From Lactobacillales bacterium (GTDB lineage: Bacteria; Bacillota; Bacilli; Lactobacillales; Streptococcaceae), in contig JAITQW010000007.1 of the NCBI GenBank assembly GCA_031288715.1, forward strand, positions 1 through 35,357: DNA of 35,357 nt, given 5' to 3'. The notes beneath the pieces are model-generated. The model searched no databases and was not told the origin of the DNA. It saw only the letters and a list, made by a program, of their open reading frames with translations. Below are positions 10,826 to 19,611 of this stretch, piece by piece. Position 1 is the stretch's first letter. The number at the start of each line of letters is the position of its first letter. The position numbers and the translations under genes are program-made.

Positions 10826-13800
10826 TTGGAAGTCCCTCCTTCTTCTACAGACACTTCATCTAAATCTTTCACAGAGGTTTTATTATTAGCCGACTTAACT
10901 GCTTCTTTTGCAAGTTGCTCTTTTTGAATTTTCGTTAATATGTCTATCGAAAGCGCATCATCGTCGTCATCCATATCTCGCATCTCAAGCTCATTATCAT
11001 TGCCGTCCAAGACACGCATATCTAACCCAAGAGACTGCAACTCTTTTACTAGCACACGGAATGATTCAGGCACTCCTGGCTTTGGAATGCGTTCACCCTT
11101 AACAATTGCTTCATACGTACGAACACGTCCTGAAATATCATCTGACTTGTAAGTCAAAATTTCTTGTAAGACGTACGCCGCGCCATAAGCTTCAAGCGCC
11201 CAAACTTCCATCTCTCCAAAACGTTGTCCACCAAATTGAGCTTTCCCTCCAAGTGGTTGCTGAGTAACTAATGAGTAAGGTCCAATGGAACGAGCATGTA
11301 ACTTATCATCAACCATGTGATGTAACTTGATCATATACATAATTCCAACCGAAACTCTAGTATCAAATGCTTCGCCTGTCCGGCCATCATAAAGAACTGT
11401 TTTGGCATCTTTTGCAAGACCTGCTTCTTTTACAGTTCTCCAAATATCTTCATCCTGCGCTCCATCAAAAACAGGAGTTGCAACGTGAATCCCTAAAGAG
11501 TGCGCAGCCATTCCTAAATGAAGTTCCAAAACTTGTCCAATATTCATCCTTGAAGGCACTCCTAGTGGATTTAACATAATATCAACAGGAGTTCCGTCTG
11601 GCAAGTATGGCATATCCTCTATTGGAAGAATTCTTGAGACTACACCTTTATTCCCGTGACGTCCAGCCATCTTGTCTCCAACTCGTATTTTACGCTTCTG
11701 CACAATATTAACTCGCACTAAAACATTCACTCCGGGATGAAGCTCATCTCCATTTTCACGTGTAAAGACATTCACATCATGAATAATCCCGTCCGCACCA
11801 TGTGGTACACGAAGTGAGGTGTCACGTACTTCCCGCGATTTCTCTCCAAAAATAGCATGAAGTAAACGCTCCTCAGCTGAAAGTTCTGTAACTCCTTTAG
11901 GGGTAACCTTCCCAACAAGTAAGTCCCCTTCCTTAACTTCCGCACCAATTCGAATAATTCCATTCGCATCCAAATCTTTCAATGCTGCTTCTCCAACATT
12001 TGGAATCTCACGAGTAATTTCTTCAGCACCCAGTTTAGTATCACGAGCTTCTGATTTATATTCCTCAATATGAATAGAAGTATAAACATCATCTTTCACC
12101 AAACGCTCACTCATGATGATGGCATCTTCGTAGTTGTAACCCTCCCATGTCATGTACGCAACAATTGGATTTTGACCTAATGCTAATTCTCCCTTTTCCA
12201 TCGCAGGTCCATCAGCAATAATATCTCCAGCATCTACCTTCTCTCCTGGAGCAACCAAAGTGCGTTGATTATAGGAATTTCCAGAATTAGAACGACGGAA
12301 TTTCATCACATCATACTTATCAAGTGTTTTATCTTTTCGACGAATCCGAATTTCATCAGCATCCGCATATTCTACAACTCCAGAATTATCTGCAATCAAC
12401 GCCACACCTGAGTCATGAGCCGCTTGATATTCCATTCCTGTTCCAACAATGGGTGCATGCGGATCAATCAATGGAACAGCTTGTCGTTGCATATTTGCCC
12501 CCATCAAGGCACGGTTTGAATCATCATTTTCCAAAAATGGAATACAAGCCGTAGCAACTGCAACCACCTGCTTAGGAGACACATCCATGTAATCTATTTT
12601 TTCAACAGGTACTTCTTGATTCTTAGACGCATGACGAGCCATTATCAACTCCTGCACAAAAGAACCATCATCATTTAACAAAGAATTTGCTTGGGCAATC
12701 GTGTAATTATCCTCTACATCTGCCGTCAACCAGTCAATTTTATCGGTAACCTTTCCAGCAGACCAATCCACTCGACGATATGGTGTCTCAATAAAACCAT
12801 ACTTATTCACTTTAGCATAAGAAGAAAGCGAGTTAATTAATCCAATATTTGGACCTTCTGGCGTTTCAATTGGACACATCCGACCATAATGTGAATAATG
12901 AACATCCCGAACCTCATATCCTGCCCGATCTCGAGTTAAACCACCAGGTCCAAGAGCTGAAAGACGGCGTTTATGCGCCAACTCAGATAAGGGATTGTGC
13001 TGATCCATAAACTGCGACAATTGAGAAGAACCGAAAAATTCTTTCATTGCCGCTACTACTGGACGAATATTAATTAACTGCTGTGGTGTAAGTGTCTCTG
13101 TCTCCTGGGTAGACATACGTTCTCTAACCACTCGTTCCATCCGAGTAAGACCCATCCGAAACTGATTCTGCAACAATTCACCCACGGAACGAACTCGACG
13201 ATTTCCTAAATGATCAATATCATCAACTCGCCCAATACCTTCCATCAAATTCAAAAAATAATTCATAGATGCCAAAATATCTGCTGAATTTAGTGCTCTT
13301 TCATCACTAGATGGATAACCATTACCAATCAAAGTCACAACTCGCTCTGGATCTTTCAGAGAATACACCTTAAATGACTGAATCTTAATAGGATCTTGCA
13401 TCACTGCATCATCCGATGGATATAAAGTAACAGTGTTAAGTCCATTTTCAATAGCTTCTTGTAAGTTAGACATCACTTCGTTAGTGACAAGTGTCCCTTC
13501 TTCTGCCAAAATCTCACCCGTTTCTGGATCAATCAACGTCTCTGCTAACGTCAAATTTAACAAACGAGCTTTTAAATCAAGTTTTTTATTAATCTTATAA
13601 CGACCTACAATCGCTAAATCATAACGTTTTGGATCAAAAAATCTAGACTTTAACAAATTACGCGAACTATCAACCGTTTTTGGCTCTCCTGGACGAAGAC
13701 GTTCGTAAACATCTTTTAATGCTTCTTCTGTTCTAGAATCGCCTGCATTCTTGTGCAAATCCTTTTCAAGAGTGTTATTTAACGAATCAGATTCTCCAAA

Positions 13801-14430
13801 AATTTCTAAAATTGTACCATCTGAACCAAAGCCAAGCGCACGAATTAGTACAGTCAAAGGAATTTTACGAGTTCGATCAATACGAGCATACGAAATATCC
13901 TTTGCATCTGTTTCCATTTCCAGCCAAGCTCCACGACTTGGAATCATCGTCGAACCAAAGCCTACTTTCCCATTTTTATCTGTCTTATCATGGAAATACA
14001 CACCAGGAGACCTGGCCAGTTGAGAAACAACTACCCGTTCTGCTCCATTGATAATAAACGTACCCATATCTGTCATTAACGGGAAGTCACCAAAAAATAC
14101 CTCTTGCTCTTTAACCTCACCCGTCTCTTTATTCATAAAACGCAGGTTAACATGTAAAGGTGCAGAATAGTTCGTATCATATATTCTTGCTTCTTCCACT
14201 GTATACTTTGCCTCTTTTAACGAATAATCTACAAAATCCAAAAATAGATTATCGTTAAAATCATGAATAGGTAACACATCTCTAAATACTTCTCTTAAAC
14301 CATCTTCAAAAAACCATTTAAAAGAATTTTTCTGAATTTCAATCAAATCTGGCAAGTTCAACACTTCTCTAATACGTGCGAAACAGCGACGTTCACGATG
14401 CTTTCCGTATTTTACTACATGACTAGACAA
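10822..14430 (-). CDS. rpoB: DNA-directed RNA polymerase subunit beta
   Basis: A 1202-residue beta subunit, close to enterococcal RpoB throughout. The rifampicin region reads as wild type: [25 protein letters not shown] and [14 protein letters not shown] have no known resistance substitution at the positions equivalent to E. coli 513, 516, 526 and 531. The C-terminus is acidic (RDMDDDDD), as in enterococci. The frame opens at GTG 14439, but AGGAG touches that codon. TTG at 14430 has proper spacing and gives an N-terminus ([14 protein letters not shown]) aligned with the enterococcal start. It is translated together with rpoC. The leader upstream contains a terminator-like hairpin. Confidence 0.98.
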   Translation of the reverse strand: MSSHVVKYGKHRERRCFARIREVLNLPDLIEIQKNSFKWFFEDGLREVFRDVLPIHDFNDNLFLDFVDYSLKEAKYTVEEARIYDTNYSAPLHVNLRFMNKETGEVKEQEVFFGDFPLMTDMGTFIINGAERVVVSQLARSPGVYFHDKTDKNGKVGFGSTMIPSRGAWLEMETDAKDISYARIDRTRKIPLTVLIRALGFGSDGTILEIFGESDSLNNTLEKDLHKNAGDSRTEEALKDVYERLRPGEPKTVDSSRNLLKSRFFDPKRYDLAIVGRYKINKKLDLKARLLNLTLAETLIDPETGEILAEEGTLVTNEVMSNLQEAIENGLNTVTLYPSDDAVMQDPIKIQSFKVYSLKDPERVVTLIGNGYPSSDERALNSADILASMNYFLNLMEGIGRVDDIDHLGNRRVRSVGELLQNQFRMGLTRMERVVRERMSTQETETLTPQQLINIRPVVAAMKEFFGSSQLSQFMDQHNPLSELAHKRRLSALGPGGLTRDRAGYEVRDVHYSHYGRMCPIETPEGPNIGLINSLSSYAKVNKYGFIETPYRRVDWSAGKVTDKIDWLTADVEDNYTIAQANSLLNDDGSFVQELIMARHASKNQEVPVEKIDYMDVSPKQVVAVATACIPFLENDDSNRALMGANMQRQAVPLIDPHAPIVGTGMEYQAAHDSGVALIADNSGVVEYADADEIRIRRKDKTLDKYDVMKFRRSNSGNSYNQRTLVAPGEKVDAGDIIADGPAMEKGELALGQNPIVAYMTWEGYNYEDAIIMSERLVKDDVYTSIHIEEYKSEARDTKLGAEEITREIPNVGEAALKDLDANGIIRIGAEVKEGDLLVGKVTPKGVTELSAEERLLHAIFGEKSREVRDTSLRVPHGADGIIHDVNVFTRENGDELHPGVNVLVRVNIVQKRKIRVGDKMAGRHGNKGVVSRILPIEDMPYLPDGTPVDIMLNPLGVPSRMNIGQVLELHLGMAAHSLGIHVATPVFDGAQDEDIWRTVKEAGLAKDAKTVLYDGRTGEAFDTRVSVGIMYMIKLHHMVDDKLHARSIGPYSLVTQQPLGGKAQFGGQRFGEMEVWALEAYGAAYVLQEILTYKSDDISGRVRTYEAIVKGERIPKPGVPESFRVLVKELQSLGLDMRVLDGNDNELEMRDMDDDDDALSIDILTKIQKEQLAKEAVKSANNKTSVKDLDEVSVEEGGTSN

Positions 14431-14522
14431 ACTCTTCACTCTCCTTTAATTTAAATATTACAAATGTTACAAAAATATTATTTTTTTATGATAAAAGCGA
14501 TCTGAAACTCTTCTGAAGAAAC

Positions 14523-14578
14523 AAAAAAACAAAAAGGGGATGTTAAACTTCTCTTAAAAAGACTTTCCCTTTTTGTTT
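14523..14578 (-). promoter_or_regulatory. Terminator-like hairpin in the rpoB leader (possible attenuator)
   Basis: A 12-bp stem (14567-14578 with 14527-14538) encloses a 28-base loop. Read on the minus strand, the 3' arm runs into a U-rich stretch. It lies between the rpoB promoter and start codon, so it may attenuate rpoBC. A 12-codon open frame (MKQKGKVFLREV) spans the 5' arm but has no ribosome binding site, so I do not call it a leader peptide. Confidence 0.5.
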
Positions 14579-14678
14579 CATATAAGAGCAGATACGGACA
14601 ATATTTCGTACACTGCCAATTAAAATACCTAAAATCATTTTTTCGCTTTTTTAACTCAATAGAAGAACGTACTCATAA

Positions 14679-14707
14679 AGTTTACATAAAGTAAGAACAC
14701 TGGTCAA
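14679..14707 (-). promoter_or_regulatory. Sigma-A-type promoter of rpoBC
   Basis: On the minus strand, TTGACC at 14707-14702, a 17-bp spacer and TAAACT at 14684-14679. The implied leader to rpoB is about 240 nt. Confidence 0.65.
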
Positions 14708-14726
14708 GCAATAAAAAATCTAAATC

Positions 14727-14766
14727 TTGATAAAAAGCTCTGATTTACTATTAGCTATTTTATCAA
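14727..14766 (-). terminator. Terminator of the aldolase gene
   Basis: On the minus strand, TTGATAAAATAGCT (14766-14753) pairs with AGCTTTTTATCAA (14739-14727) with one bulged base. A T-rich stretch follows about 8 bases later. It lies 50 bp after the aldolase stop and just upstream of the rpoB promoter. Confidence 0.65.
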
Positions 14767-14818
14767 TACAATCTAATTTATATAAAAATGTTTACAAACT
14801 GCCTTATTTTCATATATG

Positions 14819-15700
14819 CTACCCCTTGTTCACACTGCCAAAAACATCAATCCTATCTTCTACTGCACCTTGAATAGCATCTACTCCAGGTTTCAAAAAT
14901 TTACGAGGATCATAATTTTTTCCTTTCAAATCTTCGTTTGACAATACAAATTCACGAGTAGCACGATGAAACTCTAATTGCGCTTCAGTATTAACGTTAA
15001 CCTTAGCTACACCATAATGAATCGCTTCCTTCACTTGATCATCTGGAATTCCTGAACCACCGTGTAATACTATTGGAAACTTACGACCTGCTGCTGCATC
15101 AACTGCTTCTCCTAATTTTTTTAAATGTTCTAAGTGAAGACCTTTCCAGTTGTCAGGGTACGGTCCGTGGATATTTCCGATTCCAGCTGCTAAGAAATCA
15201 ATTCCTGTTTTTACCATTTCTACAGCATCATCAATGGGAGCCAATTCTCCTTCACCAACAATCCCATCTTCTTCTCCACCAATGGAACCAACTTCCGCTT
15301 CAACTGAGATCCCTTTAGAATGCGCCAGAGCAACAATTTCTCTTGTTTTTTCTAGATTTTCTTCCACAGGTAAATGAGAACCATCGAACATAATTGACGT
15401 ATAACCCACTTCAATCACTTCTTTAGCATCTTCGTAATGACCATGATCCAAATGAATCGCAACAGGCACAGTAATACCCATATAATCATACAAATTGTGA
15501 ATTAAATCACATGCCGTTTTATAACCACCCATGTATTTCCCAGCACCCATCGATGTTTGAATCAACACTGGTGCCTTCTTTGCTTCAGCTGCACGCAAAA
15601 TTGCTTGTGTCCATTCCAAGTTATTAGTATTAAAACCTCCCACAGCATACCCATTCTCTCGAGCAGCTTGAATAAATTTTTCAGCAGATACAATTGCCAT
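14819..15700 (-). CDS. fba: Class II fructose-1,6-bisphosphate aldolase
   Basis: A 293-residue zinc enzyme of glycolysis that cleaves fructose 1,6-bisphosphate to dihydroxyacetone phosphate and glyceraldehyde 3-phosphate in the cytosol. Class II hallmarks are GGFNTNNLEW, the metal-site HLDHGH, EAEVGSIGG, GNIHGPY, VLHGGSG and KVNVNTE. The length is normal. The frame opens three codons earlier at 15709, but GGGAGG abuts that ATG, while the ATG at 15700 has ideal spacing. It has its own terminator. Upstream lies repeat copy A of the bacteriocin cluster. Confidence 0.97.
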   Translation of the reverse strand: MAIVSAEKFIQAARENGYAVGGFNTNNLEWTQAILRAAEAKKAPVLIQTSMGAGKYMGGYKTACDLIHNLYDYMGITVPVAIHLDHGHYEDAKEVIEVGYTSIMFDGSHLPVEENLEKTREIVALAHSKGISVEAEVGSIGGEEDGIVGEGELAPIDDAVEMVKTGIDFLAAGIGNIHGPYPDNWKGLHLEHLKKLGEAVDAAAGRKFPIVLHGGSGIPDDQVKEAIHYGVAKVNVNTEAQLEFHRATREFVLSNEDLKGKNYDPRKFLKPGVDAIQGAVEDRIDVFGSVNKG

Positions 15701-15808
15701 TTTGAACATCCTCCCAAATAGCTCTTTCTTCTCTTTCTAGAGTCTGTTAACAACCTTTGAACCAAAATCATTTATCGCCGTTAACAAATCTAAAAATATG
15801 TCCCAATT

Positions 15809-16008
15809 ATTTTAACATGACCTAACATGTTTTGCTAGCTAGAATATTAACACATACCATCTAAATGTCGAACTTTACTCTTATTTATTCTGTTTAGGAA
15901 GGCATATCATTTTTATTCCTTTAAATGTTTTGGACTGATGCTCAAACATTTTATTAGAATTTTAATGATTTGTCTTTTTTTCAGCGGACGGTTTTACGTT
16001 ACAATTTG
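15809..16008 (+). repeat. Direct repeat copy A, downstream of circular-bacteriocin cluster 1
   Basis: About 200 bp nearly identical to 19207-19571, apart from a 159-bp insertion in that copy. Shared landmarks are ATTTTAACATGACCTAACAT, the GCTAGCTAG palindrome, AAGGCATATCATTTTTATTC and GGACGGTTTTACGTTACAAT. Its inner end overlaps the last codons of the membrane gene at 15994-16524. With copy B it brackets cluster 1. Confidence 0.85.
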
Positions 16009-16524
16009 TCTTTTACAATTTGCCATATAAATAAAATTAAAAAGTAAGAATAAACTACTCACAATTGTAAAAATGAAACGTGCTTTTTTCGATGAGGAAA
16101 TTTTCCAAAAGAAGAGAATTGCCAACAAAAACGAAAGAAGTGGTGTTATTTTTTCAAAAACATTTTCACATTCTTGAAAAATACTCATCAAAAAGAAGTA
16201 GTTCAAATTTGCAATAGAAGTACTGATAGCAATAATTGAAAAAATAAGTTTTCGATTTGCTTCTTCACCCGGTATGAATAAATAAAAAATGATTTTATAG
16301 AAAATTGTTGTAAAAAATAGAGTTAATAAGCTAAAAATAAGAAGAAATACAATAATTAATGGTAAAATTTGATGAACATTTGTATGAAGATGACTAGCTA
16401 CTTTTTGAATGCTTTGATGAATTATTGATTCTTTTTCCTTGATTAAAAAAACTAAATAATAGCTGCCTAAATAAGCAAAAACAAGAATCCAATTAATAAA
16501 ATTGAATTTTTTCCGTTGTTCCAT
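15994..16524 (-). CDS. Small membrane protein of circular-bacteriocin cluster 1, possible immunity
   Basis: A 176-residue hydrophobic protein with about five membrane segments and basic ends, the last gene of the cluster. I do not recognise a defined family. Circular-bacteriocin loci (AS-48, circularin A, uberolysin) usually end in one or two small basic membrane proteins needed for self-protection or full secretion, and this gene fits that position. It overlaps the ATPase gene by 32 bp and has AGGAGG upstream of its ATG. Its final residues (KRQIVT) are encoded inside repeat copy A, so the natural C-terminus may have been replaced. The assignment rests on context. Confidence 0.7.
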   Translation of the reverse strand: MEQRKKFNFINWILVFAYLGSYYLVFLIKEKESIIHQSIQKVASHLHTNVHQILPLIIVFLLIFSLLTLFFTTIFYKIIFYLFIPGEEANRKLIFSIIAISTSIANLNYFFLMSIFQECENVFEKITPLLSFLLAILFFWKISSSKKARFIFTIVSSLFLLFNFIYMANCKRQIVT

Positions 16525-17113
16525 ATTGTAACATTCCTCCTGAAATTTTTAATTTGTTTTTTAATTTTCGTTCCAATTCTTCTCCATGATGACTCACTAA
16601 AACAACTGGACAATGTTGATTTTTTAATTGGTTGATTATCATTTCCGTGCTTTCTTGATCCAATCCGGAAAGCGTTTCATCAAATAGAATAAGCTCCCAA
16701 GAAAGATTTGAAAAAAGTAACGATATTCCTACTTTTAATTGCATTCCTAAGGAAGAGCTTCCATATTCTTGTTCGAGTTGATTTTCCCAAAACAATGTTT
16801 GTTGAATGACCTCGTTGATCTCAGGAGTAAGAGTAGTTTGAAACATCCAATAAAGAATTTTGATGTTTTCTAAAAGACTCCAATCACTCATCCCCACTCC
16901 TGTTGATCCTAAATATAAAATTGGAAACAGCGATTCCTGATAATCTCCTGCTAACGGCTGTTTAATTCCTGCCAAAACATCACAAAAAGTAGATTTCCCA
17001 GATCCATTTTTCCCACTTAATAAATAAATCCCATTCTCTAAACAAAGAGAATCAATTGAAAACAATTGTTGGTTTAAATAACCAATCGTTAAATTGTTTA
17101 AATGAAGACTCAT
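16493..17113 (-). CDS. ABC transporter ATPase of circular-bacteriocin cluster 1
   Basis: A 206-residue ATPase with Walker A GKNGSGKST at residues 34-42, a degenerate signature (SSLGMQLKVG in place of LSGGQ), Walker B LILFDET and LSGLD, and the switch histidine in VLVSHH. The SLGM-type signature is common in ATPases that serve ABC-2-like or bacteriocin-immunity permeases. It corresponds to the D component (As-48D, UblD) of circular-bacteriocin systems, which acts with the DUF95 protein in maturation, export or immunity. Its ATG overlaps the stop of the DUF95 gene (ATGA), so the two are coupled. Confidence 0.85.
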   Translation of the reverse strand: MSLHLNNLTIGYLNQQLFSIDSLCLENGIYLLSGKNGSGKSTFCDVLAGIKQPLAGDYQESLFPILYLGSTGVGMSDWSLLENIKILYWMFQTTLTPEINEVIQQTLFWENQLEQEYGSSSLGMQLKVGISLLFSNLSWELILFDETLSGLDQESTEMIINQLKNQHCPVVLVSHHGEELERKLKNKLKISGGMLQYGTTEKIQFY

Positions 17114-17610
17114 CCAATTCCTCCTTCAATCATGGCAGCGATAATCAATAACACTAACGAAAAACAGTAGTATCCTTTCAACGATTTAACTTCTTTTAAA
17201 AAGGAAAGCTGTTTATTTTTAAAGCAAGTAATTGTGATTCTCATTAATTTTATTGAAAGAAATTGATAAAGAAAAAGATTTGGTAATTCGATCAACCCAT
17301 GTGGAAGTAGGTGGATGACTGTCGTTTTTACTCCAATTGTTTGAATAGCTGTTGTTACCAAGAAGGAAAGGTGAATATCATCAAATAGAATCCAAATTGG
17401 GGATAGTGGAAAACACAAATACTGACAAAAATTGATAAGATTATTTTTTATAATTGCCAAAATAAGTGAGATTCCAAGTTGACGTTCAGGCGTTGAATAC
17501 ACGTTTTGAACTAAGTTCAATTGAAAGAAAACAAAACCTAATGAAATTAATCCTAAAAAATTAAGTGTTGAAAAAATAAAATATTCTTTCCAAAATTTAT
17601 TATCTATCAT
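17110..17610 (-). CDS. SpoIIM/DUF95 family membrane protein of circular-bacteriocin cluster 1
   Basis: A 166-residue membrane protein with about four hydrophobic segments. It carries the family hallmark LLPHGLIELPNLFL (histidine-glycase-like HG followed by ELP) near the middle. A protein of this family (As-48C, CirC, UblC) is present in nearly every circular-bacteriocin locus, where it is thought to take part in maturation and immunity together with the ATPase. It lies 16 bp after the large membrane gene and overlaps the ATPase gene by 4 bp. The cluster 2 protein at 32484-33014 is its counterpart. Confidence 0.85.
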   Translation of the reverse strand: MIDNKFWKEYFIFSTLNFLGLISLGFVFFQLNLVQNVYSTPERQLGISLILAIIKNNLINFCQYLCFPLSPIWILFDDIHLSFLVTTAIQTIGVKTTVIHLLPHGLIELPNLFLYQFLSIKLMRITITCFKNKQLSFLKEVKSLKGYYCFSLVLLIIAAMIEGGIG

Positions 17611-17626
17611 TTTAAGAGTTCCTCCA

Positions 17627-18751
17627 TTATAAAAATTTTAATAGATAAAGAAAGAGAATACTAAACATACATGGAATTAAGCTACGAACAAAAGAATGAA
17701 TATGCCAATTATAGATCAATTCGCGCTCTTCTAATAAGCAGTAAAAAGATGAAATTCCAAAACAGAGAATACCAACTCCCAATCCTTTAATAACGGAAAT
17801 AAGGAAGGTTTCTTGATTCCAGAAATAGTCGATTCCGAGAGAAAAGAAAAAGAATACGGCACAAAAGCAAGAAAGAACAAAGTACTTGGAAATAAAAAAG
17901 CGTTTCCAAAATGAAATTTTTCGATTTGCTAAAAAGAAACGTAGTCGATTAAGAGAAGTTTCTTTTTTCTCTAAATGAACGTCAAATAATCCCTCATGGT
18001 GAAGGACTAATCCAAAAACAGCGAATAAAAGAATTGTGGGAAGAGATGATTTTCCAAAGAATAATTTTGAACCCAGTCCACCAATAATTGCTGGAGCATA
18101 CAAGCATATAATTTCTTTCAAATAATTTGAATGAATCCAGCGAAACAATCGAGAATTTTCTGCTCGATTCCAGCCTAATTGGCAAGAATGAGGGCGCAAG
18201 AGTCGGAAAGCAACCCAAGCAGCAATCATGAGTAGCGTAAAACAACTTACTAAGGCCCATATATTATGTAGAAAATAGGGAAGTAAAACGATTACCAAAC
18301 AGTTAACTTCAATAACTCGATTGATCATTTTTGAACGACAACTAGTTGTTAAGCGAGTCCAAGTATGTAAACCGATACTTAACAATTGAATTTCTTGTAA
18401 AAACTGTCCTTGAATAATGAATTGAATCGACGAAGCAAACAAAATGATAATTCCAGGAAAAGCAAATGGATTTTTTTCAAAATAGCGAAAAAATAAAAAA
18501 CGAAGCCATGTAGGAAGATTAGCTTGAAAACATTGATTACCTCCTAGTTGTGAGAGTTTCTCAATCAAAGGAAGTTCATATTCTAGTAAAAGGAATGTAA
18601 ATATCCATTGAATTCCAATTTTTGGAAAAATATGATTCAGGAAGAAAGATAAACAAACAAAAAAACTTAAAAATAACAAGTAAATAAATGAAAATAGAAA
18701 GATGTTTATATGAAAATTGTCTGCTCTTTTCTGGAGCCAACATTGAATCAT
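17627..18751 (-). CDS. Large multi-pass membrane protein of circular-bacteriocin cluster 1 (B component)
   Basis: A 374-residue protein with about eight to ten hydrophobic segments, encoded 65 bp after the precursor. In AS-48, uberolysin and circularin loci the gene after the precursor encodes such a membrane protein (As-48B/UblB/CirB), proposed to help process, circularise or export the peptide; the catalyst of circularisation is not established. At 374 residues it is shorter than the 543-residue counterpart in cluster 2, so it may be a reduced version. ATG at 18751 is preceded by AGGAGG with 9-base spacing. The assignment rests mainly on position and topology. Confidence 0.75.
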   Translation of the reverse strand: MIQCWLQKRADNFHINIFLFSFIYLLFLSFFVCLSFFLNHIFPKIGIQWIFTFLLLEYELPLIEKLSQLGGNQCFQANLPTWLRFLFFRYFEKNPFAFPGIIILFASSIQFIIQGQFLQEIQLLSIGLHTWTRLTTSCRSKMINRVIEVNCLVIVLLPYFLHNIWALVSCFTLLMIAAWVAFRLLRPHSCQLGWNRAENSRLFRWIHSNYLKEIICLYAPAIIGGLGSKLFFGKSSLPTILLFAVFGLVLHHEGLFDVHLEKKETSLNRLRFFLANRKISFWKRFFISKYFVLSCFCAVFFFFSLGIDYFWNQETFLISVIKGLGVGILCFGISSFYCLLEERELIYNWHIHSFVRSLIPCMFSILFLYLLKFL

Positions 18752-18816
18752 TGATTAGAGCCTCCTTGACTAAAAATAGCGTACATTGATTGAATAGAAA
18801 AAAGTAACTGATTCAA

Positions 18817-19098
18817 TTACCATGCAACAGCGTATTTCTTTCCATATTTTCTCCCTAACATTTTTGCAGTTTGAAGAATTCCTACACCAATTGCTCCAGC
18901 TCCCGTAATAATTCCTATGATTGAAACAACGAAAACAACATTATCACAAGCATCAAGCACGTCGATTGCTTTGCTTGCAGCGCGATTATCAATTGGAAGC
19001 ATAGTGGTTAATTGCGGATGTGTAGTAAAAATAATATAAATTAGCGTAATACTACAGAAAAAGCTAATAAGAAAAGTTTTTGTTAATTTTTTTGACAT
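18817..19098 (-). CDS. Circular bacteriocin precursor, AS-48/enterocin NKR-5-3B type
   Basis: A 93-residue peptide. Residues 1-33 look like a leader with a hydrophobic stretch at 8-24, long as in AS-48. The likely mature part is Leu34-Trp93 (60 residues), which would close head to tail between Leu34 and Trp93. The mature part has the expected pattern: an N-terminal amphipathic helix (AASKAIDVLD), a glycine-rich hydrophobic core (GIITGAGAIGVG) and a basic C-terminal helix ending KKYAVAW, close to the ends of AS-48 (KRAVIAW) and enterocin NKR-5-3B (AKYAAAW) as I remember them. A cysteine at residue 50 is unusual for this class. GGAGGG precedes the ATG, and the four expected accessory genes follow on the same strand. 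The leader cleavage site is inferred. Confidence 0.85.
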   Translation of the reverse strand: MSKKLTKTFLISFFCSITLIYIIFTTHPQLTTMLPIDNRAASKAIDVLDACDNVVFVVSIIGIITGAGAIGVGILQTAKMLGRKYGKKYAVAW

Positions 19099-19134
19099 GA
19101 AAATCCCTCCAATATGTTTTTTATTTGTAACTTT

Positions 19135-19158
19135 ACCATAGCCCTTAGTATTTATGGT
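19135..19158. promoter_or_regulatory. Inverted repeat upstream of the bacteriocin precursor
   Basis: ACCATA (19135-19140) and TATGGT (19153-19158) form a short palindrome about 40 bp upstream of the precursor ATG. It could be an operator. No convincing sigma-A promoter was identified in this stretch, and no regulator gene is adjacent. Confidence 0.3.
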
Positions 19159-19206
19159 AGTTTTACAAAAATTTTAAAAAACATTTCCCTCAAATAATTC
19201 AAGAGC

Positions 19207-19571
19207 ATTTTAACATGACCTAACATGTTTTGCTAGCTAGAATATTGACACATACCGCCTAAATGTCGAACTTTACTCTTATATTAGACCTGTTCTATAA
19301 CTAAATTTACAATGAATCGCCCATCTTTTTTCTGAATACTTTGTCAAAAATACTCACAATAACCAGCTATTCCTGCGCTTATTTCCTTGTCTCAGAAAAA
19401 AATAGCAGCAATTTAAAATATATCTTAGTTACAGAAAAGGTCCATTCTGTTTGGGAAGGCATATCATTTTTATTCCTTTAAATGTTTTTGGCTGATGCTC
19501 AAACATTTTATTAGAATTTTGATGATCTGTCTTTTTTTATTTTTCAGTGGACGATTTTATGTTACAACTTG
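19207..19571 (+). repeat. Direct repeat copy B, upstream of circular-bacteriocin cluster 1
   Basis: A second copy, in the same orientation, of the sequence at 15809-16008. It starts 108 bp upstream of the precursor ATG and ends about 40 bp before the folP stop. It is interrupted by a 159-bp insertion (19286-19444). Its end (GTGGACGATTTTATGTTACA) matches the core shared with the window-end repeats. No coding sequence is visible in it. Confidence 0.85.
19286..19444. mobile_element. MITE-like insertion within repeat copy B
   Basis: Copy A lacks this segment, which gives an empty-site comparison. Its ends form imperfect inverted repeats of about 22 bp: AGACCTGTTCTATAACTAAA on the left and, reverse-complemented, GGACCTTTTCTGTAACTAAG on the right. 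ATT flanks both sides and may be a 3-bp target duplication. It is too short to encode a transposase, so a full-length relative elsewhere would have to mobilise it. I do not recognise the family. Confidence 0.65.
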
Positions 19572-19611
19572 CTTATTGTATGATGCTAATCATAGTATAT
19601 TCCGTTTTTTG

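Noticed and set aside
13000..13060. Possible rifampicin-resistance changes in RpoB
   Set aside because: The cluster residues read as wild type at the positions equivalent to E. coli 513, 516, 526 and 531.
14537..14580. 12-codon leader-peptide-like frame in the rpoB leader
   Set aside because: It has no ribosome binding site, and the hairpin arms alone explain the sequence.
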